From Trissonchulus latispiculum (taxonomy: Eukaryota > Nematoda > Enoplea > Enoplida > Ironidae), in contig JASAND010021176.1 in NCBI GenBank assembly GCA_030248195.1, positions 34,101 to 98,100 of the forward strand: 64,000 nt of DNA, in the 5' to 3' direction. A program made the translations under genes and the position numbers. How positions within the stretch are numbered: the first letter of the stretch is position 1; the number at the start of each line of letters is the position of its first letter. Of this stretch, positions 11,953 through 23,997 are shown one piece after another. The notes beneath the pieces are model-generated. The model was not told the DNA's origin. It saw nothing but the letters and a program-made list of their open reading frames with translations, and did not search any database.

Positions 11953-13000
11953 GGGCTACTGTTAATAGTGTACATATTTGTTGTATATTGTATCTAGAAA
12001 ATAAAAAACAATAAAACATAAAAACACAAAAACATTAGATGGTGGTGGACCGGGCTTAGGTTAGTGTATATTATAGATTAGGTTAGGTAGGTACGTAGGA
12101 AGTAAGTTAGCTTAGGTAGGAGTCCGGTAATGGGCCGACGCCGGGTCCCAAGCACCGGGGGAAGAACTCAGAGGGACGGAAAGAATCGAATAAGAGGTTA
12201 GAAAGCCATAAAGATTACTCCTTATAAAAATTTTATGAAACCCGATTTGTTGATGCTGTACCAAAAATTATAAAAATCCTCATTTAGCTGAAACTAAGTG
12301 TGTTGGGTCTAGACTTGTAAAGCTCGAGGAGAGGAATCGAACGGTATCTGTTTCACCGAAATCGGATCAGGGATGAGAAAGTTATGGTCCGTTGAAAATC
12401 ACCTTATAAAAATTTTATGAAACCTGATTGGATGATGCTGCACCAAGGATATATAAGCACTTGAAGTTAGAAGTTTGAAAAACCTAAGAACGTCCGGAAA
12501 TACGCCGGGTCCCAAGCCCCGGGGGAAGAACTCAGAGGGTCGGAAAGAAAGGGATTAAAGAATGGAAACAAAGAGATTGGTGTAGTTTAGAATAAGCTTA
12601 AGTACATGAAAACTGAAGGAAAGGTCAAAAGGTCATTCCCTCCCGGAGTGAGGTGCGAAAAACGGATACTATACTACTTATTTCTGTTCAAATTCTAGTT
12701 ACATATTTTGTTTCTAGCCCAGCAGAGCAACATAGACTAGAAAGAACTCAGCTAGGCAACTACTAAACATTTCTATCTCAATGCTTAACACATGGTTCTG
12801 CCAACCTTTTATTAGAAAAGAAAAGAATAAATTATAAGGTTTCAACAACCTTAAGTGTACCAAAATCCAGTTTTCTCCAGCATTGTGGACCCGGACCCGG
12901 ATTCGGACCCGCTGGTACCCGGACCTGCGGGTCCTAAAGTTGGACCCGGACCCGACCCGGCCCGACCTAAGCTCGGCCCGGCGCCAACTCTGTACCAACT

Positions 13001-13788
13001 ATAATAAGCTCAATAAACTTGCACTAGAGCAGCAATAATTTCCTCATTCTTCTGACAATTTCTCACGAATTACGAGGTAAAAAACAACCAAACTTGGCAA
13101 ATTAATTCTGTCACATAATGTTACCAAAACAAATGCGTCAACATTGAACATGACTGCTGTGGCCACCTTTGACCTTGTGAAAGATGCCGATTTTTAAATT
13201 TTTCCAAACATTGACAAATTGGGCAATCGATAGCTAATGGAGCAACGACGAGCAACGTTTCCCATTGAACTATGGGTCTAAAATGCTGTCTGTGCAAGAT
13301 AAAATGAATTAAAGCTATCATGGGCAGTCCTCCAAAGTTTGGTCAGTGCTCCACTGAACCATGCATTGTAAACGCCTGGGTAGCTAGCCTAGAGCCGTGT
13401 CTGCAATTAAACATTACCTTAATAAATCTTTAATTTTGTGTATCGATCAACCCTGTTCACGATCACCTGCCTTTCAGGGCTCATTACCGGAATTTTCAAG
13501 TTTTCCAGCTTTGAACCTGAAAAACTCTGGCACAGTATGATTTCGAACACTAATATTTTGTTTTGGTTTTGAAACAATATGGGGGCATAATTATGTGTTG
13601 AAATGAGCGAAATCCGTGACTATGGATTTTCGACCAAAGTGACCCCCTCAAGCAGTAAGAGCCGAGCAGGTCCTGGGTCCAAAACGTCCAAACGGGAAAG
13701 GGTCGCGCCGGGCGAACACTTAACCAAAATCTGTCCGGATCTGAAAAGTCTGCCGGATAAAATAAGCCTTGAATAACCCATGTTTCAG
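13001..13788. other. Non-coding stretch upstream of gene A stalk exon
   Basis: No exon is supported. It ends in the acceptor TGTTTCAG at 13788. A CTLD exon would be expected 5' of this point by analogy with gene B, and none is visible back to position 1. Confidence 0.5.
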
Positions 13789-15662
<1,874 letters not shown>

Positions 15663-16969
15663 TGTGGAATTTGTTTTCTTGAAACTTACGTGTCAACATG
15701 TATTTATTTCTGAAAGCTCCAAGCAAACTATTTGCAAATCCAAGTATTAATAGTAATTTAAGTGTAATTAAAAAATCTAGAAAATGTGGTAAATATTAAA
15801 CATGATAATTCTTTTGTACAACTTTTAAATGACGCTTCTAACTTCTGCCGATTCAGATTGTAAAGTCAAGATTTAGATATCAGCTTCAGAGTTCAGGTGT
15901 TCAAGGCCCGTGTAGTTTTCATCTCACTTCAATTTTTTACTTTTACTTGAATTTACTTTATTTAAACGATTTACTTTAATCATAAATTTTTCAAAATTTA
16001 AAACTAAGCTTGCTTGCTATCTTATGTACTGTTAACACTACTGCACATTTAACAAGCTGGCTTGCTTTTTCCCCAGTATTTCGGCTGAATATTGTTCTTG
16101 TACTGTTATTTGTATTGTATTTGTTATTGTACTGAACTTTGGCAAATCTGGGTCACGGAATCCAGAACATCATTGTTAATAAATTTTAAGCCTTCAACCT
16201 CGAAGAAATCAAGGTCAAATGAAAGTGCACATACTTCCACGCAAACTCTGATGAATCAGCTGATAATTCAGCAGCAGGAACCACGAATAATTTAAATGCA
16301 AAGGGATTATGCGTCCATCGAAAGACAGCATTATAGTGAGAGTCCGTGTAACCAATTTATCTGGGACAAAGCGCAAAATCTAGAATTGGTATTATCATGA
16401 AAAACGTTCAACATTAACTGTCCTGCTTCGTGCCGCCCAAGGCCGGTGTTAGCTAAGGACTTCTAAGGACTAGGACTGCTTCAAAAGGACAAGTGTAGGT
16501 GTCCAAGTGCACCAGTGAGTTATTCGTGCAAAACAAATTCGCGTCACCAAATGGTTAACGCCAATTTTCACGTAGTTGGTCAGGAAAATCGGATGAGTTA
16601 ACTTCACACATGTGGACACTCTCAAATCTGCAGTTTTTAAATCAGTTTCGAGATTCTTATCTCTACAATTGGAATCTTGCTGGAAAGAGCACCGATGCTT
16701 CCACAGAAGCCGGCTGACTCGGCAGCAATCACGCCGTCTGGGCTAATGCTTTCAAGAATTCCTGGAATTCAGCTGATTTTTAGCGAATTTTTCATAGGTC
16801 TCACCCGCGGAATCTCGCAATAATGGTGTGCTCAGAACTCTTTGATAGACGCATTGAGTTTAACTAAAACTGCTTGCGTTTTCCTATTGATTGCACCTGA
16901 AAATTCGACATTAGTTCCTCGACCAACAACCATTCAGTAAAGACTAAATCAATTACAACAATTACAACT

Positions 16970-17187
16970 GCAGCAATTTCTCTTTTATAATGCCTAAATA
17001 CTTCACATCAGGAACTGTGACTGCAGTAGTTTTAGCTTCAACGATACCAGCAGACTCAGCTTCAGCATCTGCAGGAATGAACGGCCTAACAAAGAATCAA
17101 CATCACACAGCCGAACCCACAAATATTTTAACGAACGCACCTACTGAAGACACGACATCGGGGTCAGCAAATACAGTTTGCGAAAGT
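16970..17187 (+). CDS. Gene A Ser/Thr-rich exon before the conserved module
   Basis: The frame reads MPKYFTSGTVTAVVL.. to ..DTTSGSANTVCES and ends at a GTAAGG donor in phase 0. It aligns with gene B 44735-45045, both containing (S/T)-N-AP-x-(E/D)-DTTSGS and a cysteine near the end. The left boundary is uncertain: an AACTGCAG acceptor lies at 16964-16972, and one base is missing compared with gene B in the stretch just before ATGCC. Confidence 0.4.
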
Positions 17188-17396
17188 GTAAGGCTTTTAG
17201 GTTTTTACAGGCAGATGGTAGGGCAGGGGCTTATCTCCTCGAGTGATGTCGCCTAAACAAGAAAACTGCATTCCACGAAAAACCTTAGAGAAGATTACAT
17301 GTTCATCACAACATGACCTGAATAAGGACTGAAATCAAGAAGCATTAACTAGTAACGGTTAATTATAATTAAAGGAATGATGTAAGTTAATTTTAG

Positions 17397-17633
17397 GTAG
17401 ATGGAAAGGAACCTATCATTGCAGCTGGACACTATTTAAATGTTATAAAGAGAACTTCGGAAGGAGACCTCTTGCCACCACCTGCATATTCTGAAACGGA
17501 AAAAATCCAGAAATTTGCCAAGTTTTGGACAGATCCGGAAACAAAGCCACAGCTGAAAAAGTTTGTTGTAAATGGTAAAGCATCTGAAAATATGCCAGTA
17601 CTAGATCCAACCTGCGATCGTTTGGTTTTCGTG
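17397..17633 (+). CDS. Gene A conserved 79-aa pre-TM module
   Basis: Phase 0 at both ends, 79 codons: VDGKEPIIAAGHYLNVIK .. LPPPAYSET .. KFWTDPET .. FVVNGKASENMPVLDPTC .. LVFV. It is highly similar to gene B 45843-46079 and joins directly to the TM1 exon. The position corresponds to the region just before TM1 where adhesion receptors carry the GPS, but no Cys-box/HLT proteolysis motif is present. I do not recognise the domain. Confidence 0.65.
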
Positions 17634-18534
17634 GTATGTTGTGGTATCTCACTCTTACTGTTGTAATCACCTGGTACTATGGCATTGTATGTATTTGTAT
17701 TTGTTATATTTTAACATCTTTACAATCTTACAGTTTTGACGGATTTTGGATAGCATATAGTAGTAAAGTCTGACCAAACAATCTTGGAACCGAACTGTGG
17801 GCTCCTGTTCTGAGTTAATATTTGAAGGTAGCTTGTACAAAGTATTACAGTTTTAGAATCCTCAGGAGGAGGAGATTCTGAAAACCGCATTATATTCAGT
17901 CTTTGTACGGTTATCGATACTAAATCGATAAAAACTTTCCAGAGTCGGAAGGAAAACGCTAATTAATTTGTACTCTTGTATGTTGGTTGGTACAAAATAT
18001 TTCCAAAAATCGGGTCACATCCGGTCCATGTCCGACAACCGGATATCTAAGTTGCAGAAACTGTACACTAAGATCAGTTAATCGCACAGTTTTTCTGAAA
18101 AGATGTTTGGATTCCTCGAGTTTGAAATCAGTCTGTATGGAAAACTTTGTCCGGTTTGGACCAAACTTGCGTGAACTAAGGTCATATCCGGATCGATAAA
18201 AATAAAAAACTGTTTTTTCGGTATGGTGCTCGGCATCGCGAATAAAAATGTTCGTTCTGGGTGCTTGTTGAATGAATGTTTAGGAGGCTGCTTTAATTTT
18301 GTGAGATTTCATGAGAAATCTAGATTTCATGAACTATTATTTCTAGAAATCTGAGATTTCACGGACTATTCTCTCAACATCCTTGGACCGGAAGTAAAAT
18401 TATTGCATTAAAATGATATTTCATCTATCTCTAACAAGCACCAGCCTCACATTACTTCATATCTGTTGTAAACTTTGACAAATAGCTTTTTTATAATGGG
18501 TGATTTTTGTTTATTCAGCATGTCTTTATTCCAG

Positions 18535-18662
18535 GGTCCACCACCATTGCCAAGTGTAATTAATGGGGTATCTCGGTCAGTAGTTTCTGCAGTGCGGACA
18601 GTTAGCTGCTTCATCCTCATCATTATTCTATCTGTTACTGTCATTGGAATTATTGTAACCAA
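18535..18662 (+). CDS. Gene A TM1 exon
   Basis: Starts GPPPLPSVINGVSRSVVSA, then a hydrophobic helix CFILIIILSVTVIGIIV. The acceptor is TTCCAG and the donor GTAGGT, ending in phase 2. Length 128 nt, as in gene B. Confidence 0.7.
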
Positions 18663-19129
18663 GTAGGTATCACAGAACTACAACTGAATACATAATCCTT
18701 AATATGTGTTTGCATGAAAATTTTTTAAGCGTTTTTAATAAGTTCAGTGTGACATATGCCATTCATTATATGAATTATACCATGATATATGATTTATTAC
18801 AATTTGTCCCAGGTAGAAATTTGGTGTCTTGGTTACACAGCCGGTCATTTGCTTTGAGACTTGTGTTAACCACTGTAGCAACTGCAATTTAGACTTTACT
18901 GAAAAACAGAAAAGAAAGCGCAATGACTACCAATAAGAGTGCGCATATAATAGTGTAATAAATGTCTTCTCGCCCCTTTAAACTGGAGACTTCGTGTACA
19001 AAATATGCGAGTGAGATTAACTGACTCGTGTATGCTTTATGTTTGCACGTTGAGCAACTTTTCTGTTTGCTGAAATGAAACTACATTGCGCTTCACTAAG
19101 CCTTCAATGAAATGTTTGAAATTGATGAA

Positions 19130-19320
19130 CGGTAACCGTAAGGCCAAATGGTTAAGGCTTGAACTTAGCACCGAAAGGTCCGAGGTTCAATTTCTACCTA
19201 AGCAATAAAAATGATGCTAAATTGTTTCCTTGAGCAAGAAACTTAGGTCTCTGCTCCACCGGTCGGATGAGGCGTTAAATTTGTGGGCCTGTGCGTGAAC
19301 AATAACAAATTGATTGACAA
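19130..19320 (+). mobile_element. tRNA-derived SINE-like element in gene A intron
   Basis: The head has an RNA polymerase III box A-like GGCCAAATGGTTAAGGC (19142-19158) and a box B-like GGTTCAATTTC (about 19184-19195) spaced as in a Ser/Leu-type tRNA. It is followed by CTTGAGCAAGAAACTTAGG .. GGTCGGATGAGGCGTTAAA, the kind of conserved central block found in invertebrate tRNA-SINEs. It lies between the TM1 and TM2 exons. Confidence 0.6.
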
Positions 19321-20293
19321 TTCAGGGTAGCTTTAGTACTTATTTTGTAGAGTTATTTGCGTCCTGGCAACTAACATCTTAAAATTGCTTTCACTAATAA
19401 CTGACTCATATGTACATGTTTCATAGCATTTTTGGGCAGTAAGGAATGAAATTAACTTTCCGTCTATTACTTATTCCCAGGCGTTAGGCACGAAATAGAC
19501 AAAACTGTTATAAAAACAAGACTATACTGACCATCTCCGTTATTTTTGGAAACCGAGCAGTACTCTGAACTTGAATGAGAAACTCCAATTTGCTCAAGTT
19601 AATTACCTCTCAAATTAAACGTTCATCAAAGCTACTCTTCACGACTTATCTCTCACATCGACCATGTGTGGATACACAGCACCAGAGACGGCGGTCGCTC
19701 ATTTTCGTTTAGTATATTTTGCATTTTCCACTCAGACAGCTCTCCAAATTGAACTCTGTTCACTTCAACGCCCATACGAAGGAGTGGGCGACCCCCGTTT
19801 GGACCCTGTTCCCATAAGGGGCTTTCTGTTTGAGAGTCAATTTGTGGCAGGCTCAGATAGAGGATAGAGAACCCATCAGAGTTCTAGCTTCCACTGCACA
19901 CTGCACAGTATGTCGCTAGTTATATCCTTTCAAATTATGTAAATGCATTTCGTGTTTGCTCAGAAACAAACCATAAACTGCAGGCAAATTGTAGGAAATG
20001 AAAGCTACTGTGTACCTCGCAGTCACTCATGTTTTGTTTTTGTTGTCATATGAACACTTGCATTGAATTGAACTTTCATTTGGATAATAATCAAATCTTA
20101 ATTATATTTTTATATAAGTTTTGTTTTCTTTGTTTAATATTTATGTTACAGCCGGATTAAAGCTAGTACTTTTGCTGATGGTTGATGTGTTTACCAAATA
20201 ACTAAAGTGTCTGAAATTTTAAGCAAATCAATATAGTTTATATTTTTAGGATGAAATAACTGACTGAATACATTATTACTAACTTTATTGCAG

Positions 20294-20393
20294 ACCCATT
20301 CGCATTGAGTCTTTTCTCCACTTGGTCCACGACTTTGGTTTAATTGGGATTCACACTGTAGTCAGTTTTCTTGCTGACAATCGCTACAACAAG
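20294..20393 (+). CDS. Gene A TM2 exon
   Basis: Encodes PIRIESFLHLVHDFGLIGIH then TVVSFLADNRYNK. The acceptor TTGCAG completes the lysine codon begun in the TM1 exon, and the GTATAT donor is in phase 0. 100 nt, as in gene B. Confidence 0.7.
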
Positions 20394-20868
20394 GTATATG
20401 CTCGCAACGAATTGGTAATTTTCTTAAAAGACATAGCTACATCATTCGTAAGCATGAAGCGTGGTTAGCTGTCTTCTTCTGGCAGCTACAAAGTGAACCA
20501 AAGTCAGGTCAATGCAAGCACATTCTGACACTAAATACGCTGCAAACTGCAATATGCACATAATTTGATTTCAGAACCGAACCGTGGAGCACTGGCGTAG
20601 TGTTCTTGTCGGACTCGAATACGTCTGACTCCGAAGTTATACTTAAAAAGTCTACGTCAAGTAATTTTAACTGTCACATCCTTGTTAAAGCTCAGAATTT
20701 GTCCATTCGGAACTAGGAAGTTGCTCTAGTTCCGCCCTCGGAGTCTTGATGTATTGTGCAAATTAAATTCTTTTATTCAAGCCATTTATTAAAAAACTAA
20801 GACAGCAGCTAAATTTAGTTTGGCTTTTCTGTTCGTTCTGTTAACTTGTCTACTTTTTTATTTTGAAG

Positions 20869-21089
20869 GATCTGTGCAAAGCAGTACAATTATCCCTTCA
20901 GTATTTATTGACAACTATACTTATCTGCCAACTCATTGAAGCAGTACACGTTTACGCCTTAATATGTGGCGTCATTTCAAATGGTGGACTCATCACTAAA
21001 AAAGGCATCTTGCTTGTGTCGACATTAGGACCTGTAGCTCTTGTAGCTGCAGCGGCCTTTCGTTCACCTGTCTTTACAGTGTCTTATTC
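20869..21089 (+). CDS. Gene A TM3-TM4 exon
   Basis: Begins DLCKAVQLSLQYLLTTIL and continues with QLIEAVHVYALICGV, GLITKKGILL and a second hydrophobic segment. The pattern Cys-x6-LQYLL..(L/C)QL-x-EA-(L/V)-HVY followed by KK and a hydrophobic LGP segment is that of TM3, ICL2 and TM4 of class B/adhesion receptors (compare the family pattern C..A...LHY(F/L)..A.. W.L.E(G/A)..LY). 221 nt; donor GTAAGT, phase 2. Confidence 0.7.
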
Positions 21090-21292
21090 GTAAGTCTTCT
21101 TATTTGATACAGAACTATGCTAAGCATGTTTAAGGAAAAATAAATTTTTTTGCTGACTTCCTAATGCCCGATTCACTTACATGTTTCACTATGATATATG
21201 AACGACAAACTCTTGGAATAGTGTTACAGATTAAAGTTATATATAAGCATTATCGTCTTTCAAGCTATTAGCCAACTGTTTCCTTGTTGCAG

Positions 21293-21457
21293 CTGCTGGA
21301 CTCAATTTGGCGAACATATCCATTGGTTTACAACAGGGCCGGCTGTAGTTTTCAGTGTAGCGGCGTTTGCATTTTGCGACGCAGCTGTAACGGAAGATGA
21401 AACGACACGTTTTGTTCAGTTTCCGCTCACACCTCCGTGGAAACGCTGCTCGAACTA
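21293..21457 (+). CDS. Gene A TM5 exon
   Basis: Begins SCWTQFGEHIHWFTTGPAVV, matching the class B extracellular loop 2/TM5 signature CW-x-(n)-(I/H)W..(I/T)GP. It ends TA|GTATGC, so the apparent stop TAG is the exon boundary: TA plus the T of the next exon gives tyrosine. 165 nt, as in gene B. Confidence 0.7.
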
Positions 21458-21690
21458 GTATGCAACCTTTTGCTGTGCATGCAGCCGTTTTGTTAATTAG
21501 GTCTTCTTGTGTTATGAAGCACAAGGACTCCTTTGACAGGACATCCTTTAATCAAATTAATTATTAAGAAATAGCCAAAAAATCTTTAAATCATTGCTAT
21601 CCCACTCACTTTTGTTTAAACTTTGCAACTGCATTATATCCACAACAACATTTAGATAAGTCAATTATAAGATACATCTATGTATTATAA

Positions 21691-21979
21691 GCGTGACACA
21701 TCCTCTGCACGCTAACGGCTGTCACCCACCACAAATTGTACCCATCACACTTATTAAAAATTCTCTTCATTCGAGAAAATTTGGCCGCTCTGTATGTGTT
21801 CTAAAGCTCGAAACCGACACAAAATTAGCATACGTAGTCCTTGTGTTTCGAGCTTTAGTACACAAGCATAGAGCGAGTGAGCTTACTCCCGTTTCGACTT
21901 GGTACAAATTTGGGAGGATTACTGAGGTCTAATTTGCGAGGAAGTGGATAGCCATTAACGTGCAAAGGATGTGTCACGC
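21691..21979. mobile_element. 289-bp MITE in gene A intron, orthologous copy in gene B
   Basis: Terminal inverted repeats GCGTGACACATCCT..TGCACG at the left and the complementary form at the right. An internal hairpin arm CTAAAGCTCGAAAC / GTTTCGAGCTTTAG is also present. The same element, also 289 bp, is at 51279-51567 in the same intron of gene B, so insertion pre-dates the duplication. Confidence 0.75.
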
Positions 21980-22186
21980 TCTCATACGTTCATACTATTA
22001 GATATTTCTGATATGATATAATATGTCAACAACTGTCATGCTCTATGTACTCATCATACATCAAACTTCAAACTTCATATTCCATACAGAATACCTGCAT
22101 ATTGGTAACTTATGTATTTGTATACTGGATTCTGGTATCCTTGGCTACAATACACTTAGATTTTGTTAATGCTTTCCAACTTTCAG

Positions 22187-22424
22187 TATTGCCTGTAGCG
22201 GTCTATTCATTATTGTCCCATTGAATTTTTTGACCTGGTTCTTAGCCTCATTCTCTGCATATTACCAAAATTTGGGCCTGTTTGGGATGGCATGTACTTC
22301 GGAAATTGCTCTTGGTGCCGCAATCTGGACTTTTCATACAATGGAAATCCCAAAGGCAAGACCGGTTTGCTGGTTTCTTGATACAAGCTTCCCATCAGTC
22401 TCGCCTAGATTCCGTAAACGATAA
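22187..22424 (+). CDS. Gene A TM6-TM7 exon and stop
   Basis: TM6 is IACSGLFIIVPLNFLTWFLA; TM7 ends GAAIWTFHTMEIPKAR, which lines up with the class B TM7 signature G..I(F)..FH(T/C)....K.R. A short tail ..SPRFRKR and TAA follow. It differs from gene B at only three residues. This exon is much more conserved between copies than the TM3-4 exon. Confidence 0.75.
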
Positions 22425-22779
22425 TTGTTTAAACAAGTCAGCAAGCTAGCCTAATTAAGACAGGATTTGTCATTAATACGATTAACTATAATGGAATGAT
22501 TCGACGAACCGCTCATCAAAAAGTACTGTCATAAGAGAAATAGGTTTCTTTGTTACCTTTTCAGAGCAGTTACCTTTAGCGTGCCCGTTAGTACAGTTCC
22601 ATACAAGGATAGCAATGAGATCCACGATCAGTAACCAACTACAAATTACAGTCGCAGATACTCAAATGAAACAGACCCTGCAACTGACTGATAATTACCA
22701 TTAACAAGAAATAGTTAAAGAGGCCAAGGTTCGCACAGTAGGACTGCACCTATGAATGTTTGGCCAGACAATCAGGATA

Positions 22780-22971
22780 TTACGAGTTATTAGCACACTG
22801 GTGAAACCATTCAAAATCACTCCATCGAATTTCACACAACTTATAGAAACCCATTGGATTGGCCTCGCGTTGCAAAAGTCGTTGCTGTAGTAGTAAATTT
22901 ATTGCAGTTGTATTTTTCAGGTTAGAAAGTTTGTTGATAGAGTCAACCAGAAGCTTTATTATGTCATGCAT
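22780..22971 (-). pseudogene. Minus-strand coding-like remnant, copy 1
   Basis: A 63-codon frame reads MHDIIKLLVDSINKLSNLKN .. AINLLLQQRLLQREANPMGF .. IRWSDFEWFHQ. The duplicate at 52385-52580 has one extra base (TATAAGTTTGTG for TATAAGTTGTG) that breaks the frame. A plus-strand reading of the same place (VRKFVDRVNQKLYYVMH after a TTTTTCAG acceptor) is also possible. No family is recognised. Confidence 0.3.
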
Positions 22972-23997
22972 CGTATCATGAACTTGTAATGAACCTGGCT
23001 AAAGCTAAATCTGTTAGTGTGTGACTGTCGATACCTGTTTTGTCTCAGAATCTGAACATAATTAGGATATACCAAAAATTTAAATTTAAAAATTTAAAAT
23101 TTGAATCGGACTGGCAAAATTCAGACAGTCTCGTTATTGATTCCTTTAAGTAGATTTGCAAAAATTAAATTGGTTAAATATTTTCTGGTAAAGTAATACG
23201 AATAGACTCAATGGCTCATCTTATTGGCTTTGGTAGGCAACGAAAAAGTTAATTGCGAAACTATATTCTGTAAGCATACTGACGTAAGCAAACTATTGCA
23301 ATGGAAAAATTGAATGAAGGGCATGTTCGTGGTCGGCTGTTTATTGAGCAAGAGGCTCTTCGTAGATCAAACGTCTTATTCGGAGTGAGAAATTCCTTTG
23401 CCAAGCTTACTATGGGACCTCCTTACCTGAACGTTAGGTCAAATTCCATTGACTCCTGAGAATTTTATCGAAAGAAAGCCAATCTTATCAAATAATACTA
23501 CTCAAGGCTAATGTATATTTTTGAGGATAAAATTTTTCAATTGTCGTTTTAAAATTAATTGTCTATTTGTAGCTAGTTTTCCAACTTCTTAACAAAAGAC
23601 AGCTATAGATTTTTGGCAATAACAACAATTTTTGATAGTTTTCAGTTAACATTGCAATTGCAAATGAAACATCAGTTTAATTGTTGTCATTTGCCAAGAA
23701 ACCAATTTTTGGATATTTGTTCATCATTTACAGCCAACTTTCTTACTACTAGTAGGAAATAGTTTTGCTTCACTTTACGGCATAGGTGTAATTTCAACTA
23801 ACCCCAACCTTGGGCATTTGTGGATCTCCCTATATTTTGCCCAGTGAAGTTTATTTTCAGTTGCAGGAGTCTCGCTCTGGGAGTTTCTCTAAATTCCCCC
23901 TATACATTATCGACTGTCAGGTAATAACTAAGCTTTGCCTTTGACTCAAGTTCGGCTGGTGCGAATATGACAAACTTTAATTTACCTGTAAAAATAC

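Larger units (their letters stand above)
8611..12678. mobile_element. 4068-bp element with giant TIRs and C2H2 ORF, Polinton-like ends
   Basis: The outer ends are perfect inverted repeats starting AGTAGTATAGTATCCG, flanked on both sides by TATTTC (8605-8610 and 12679-12684). A 6-bp target duplication together with a 5'-AG terminus is what Polinton/Maverick elements have. However, no integrase, protein-primed DNA polymerase, ATPase, protease or capsid gene is present, so this can only be a non-autonomous relative or another kind of element or virus with long inverted ends. It encodes a zinc-finger protein in the centre and one copy of a 116-residue ORF in each arm. It sits inside the hAT-like element at 8152-12992. 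Confidence 0.8.
10950..12678. repeat. Right terminal inverted repeat (about 1.73 kb)
   Basis: It is the inverted counterpart of 8611-10158 and carries its own copy of the 116-residue ORF plus the 3' end of the zinc-finger ORF. The extra internal segment near 12240-12420 makes it longer than the left arm. Confidence 0.85.
8152..12992. mobile_element. hAT-like element split by a nested 4-kb insertion
   Basis: The ends are imperfect inverted repeats: CAGAGCTAGCTCGGGGTCC at the left and, read inward from the right, CAGAGTTGGCGCCGGGCCG. They are flanked by TATCAACT (8144-8151) and TACCAACT (12993-13000), an 8-bp target duplication with one mismatch, as in hAT elements. Subterminal regions carry GGGTCC/CCGGAC hexamers (8161-8260 and 12885-12975). 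Subtracting the insertion at 8611-12678 and its 6-bp duplication leaves a host element of about 767 bp with no transposase. Confidence 0.75.

Noticed and set aside
8611..12678. Endogenous densovirus/parvovirus with inverted termini
   Set aside because: No superfamily 3 helicase, HUH or capsid motif is visible in any ORF; terminal duplication and AG end fit a transposon better.
21455..21457. Premature stop TAG at the end of the TM5 exon (and at 51022-51025)
   Set aside because: The TA is followed by a GTATGC/GTATGA donor, and the next exon begins with T, giving tyrosine; both copies share this.
22921..22990. Plus-strand extra 3' exon of gene A (VRKFVDRVNQKLYYVMH)
   Set aside because: It has a good acceptor, but the TM6-7 exon already ends in a stop shared by both copies, and no donor in that exon fits; the minus-strand reading is longer.
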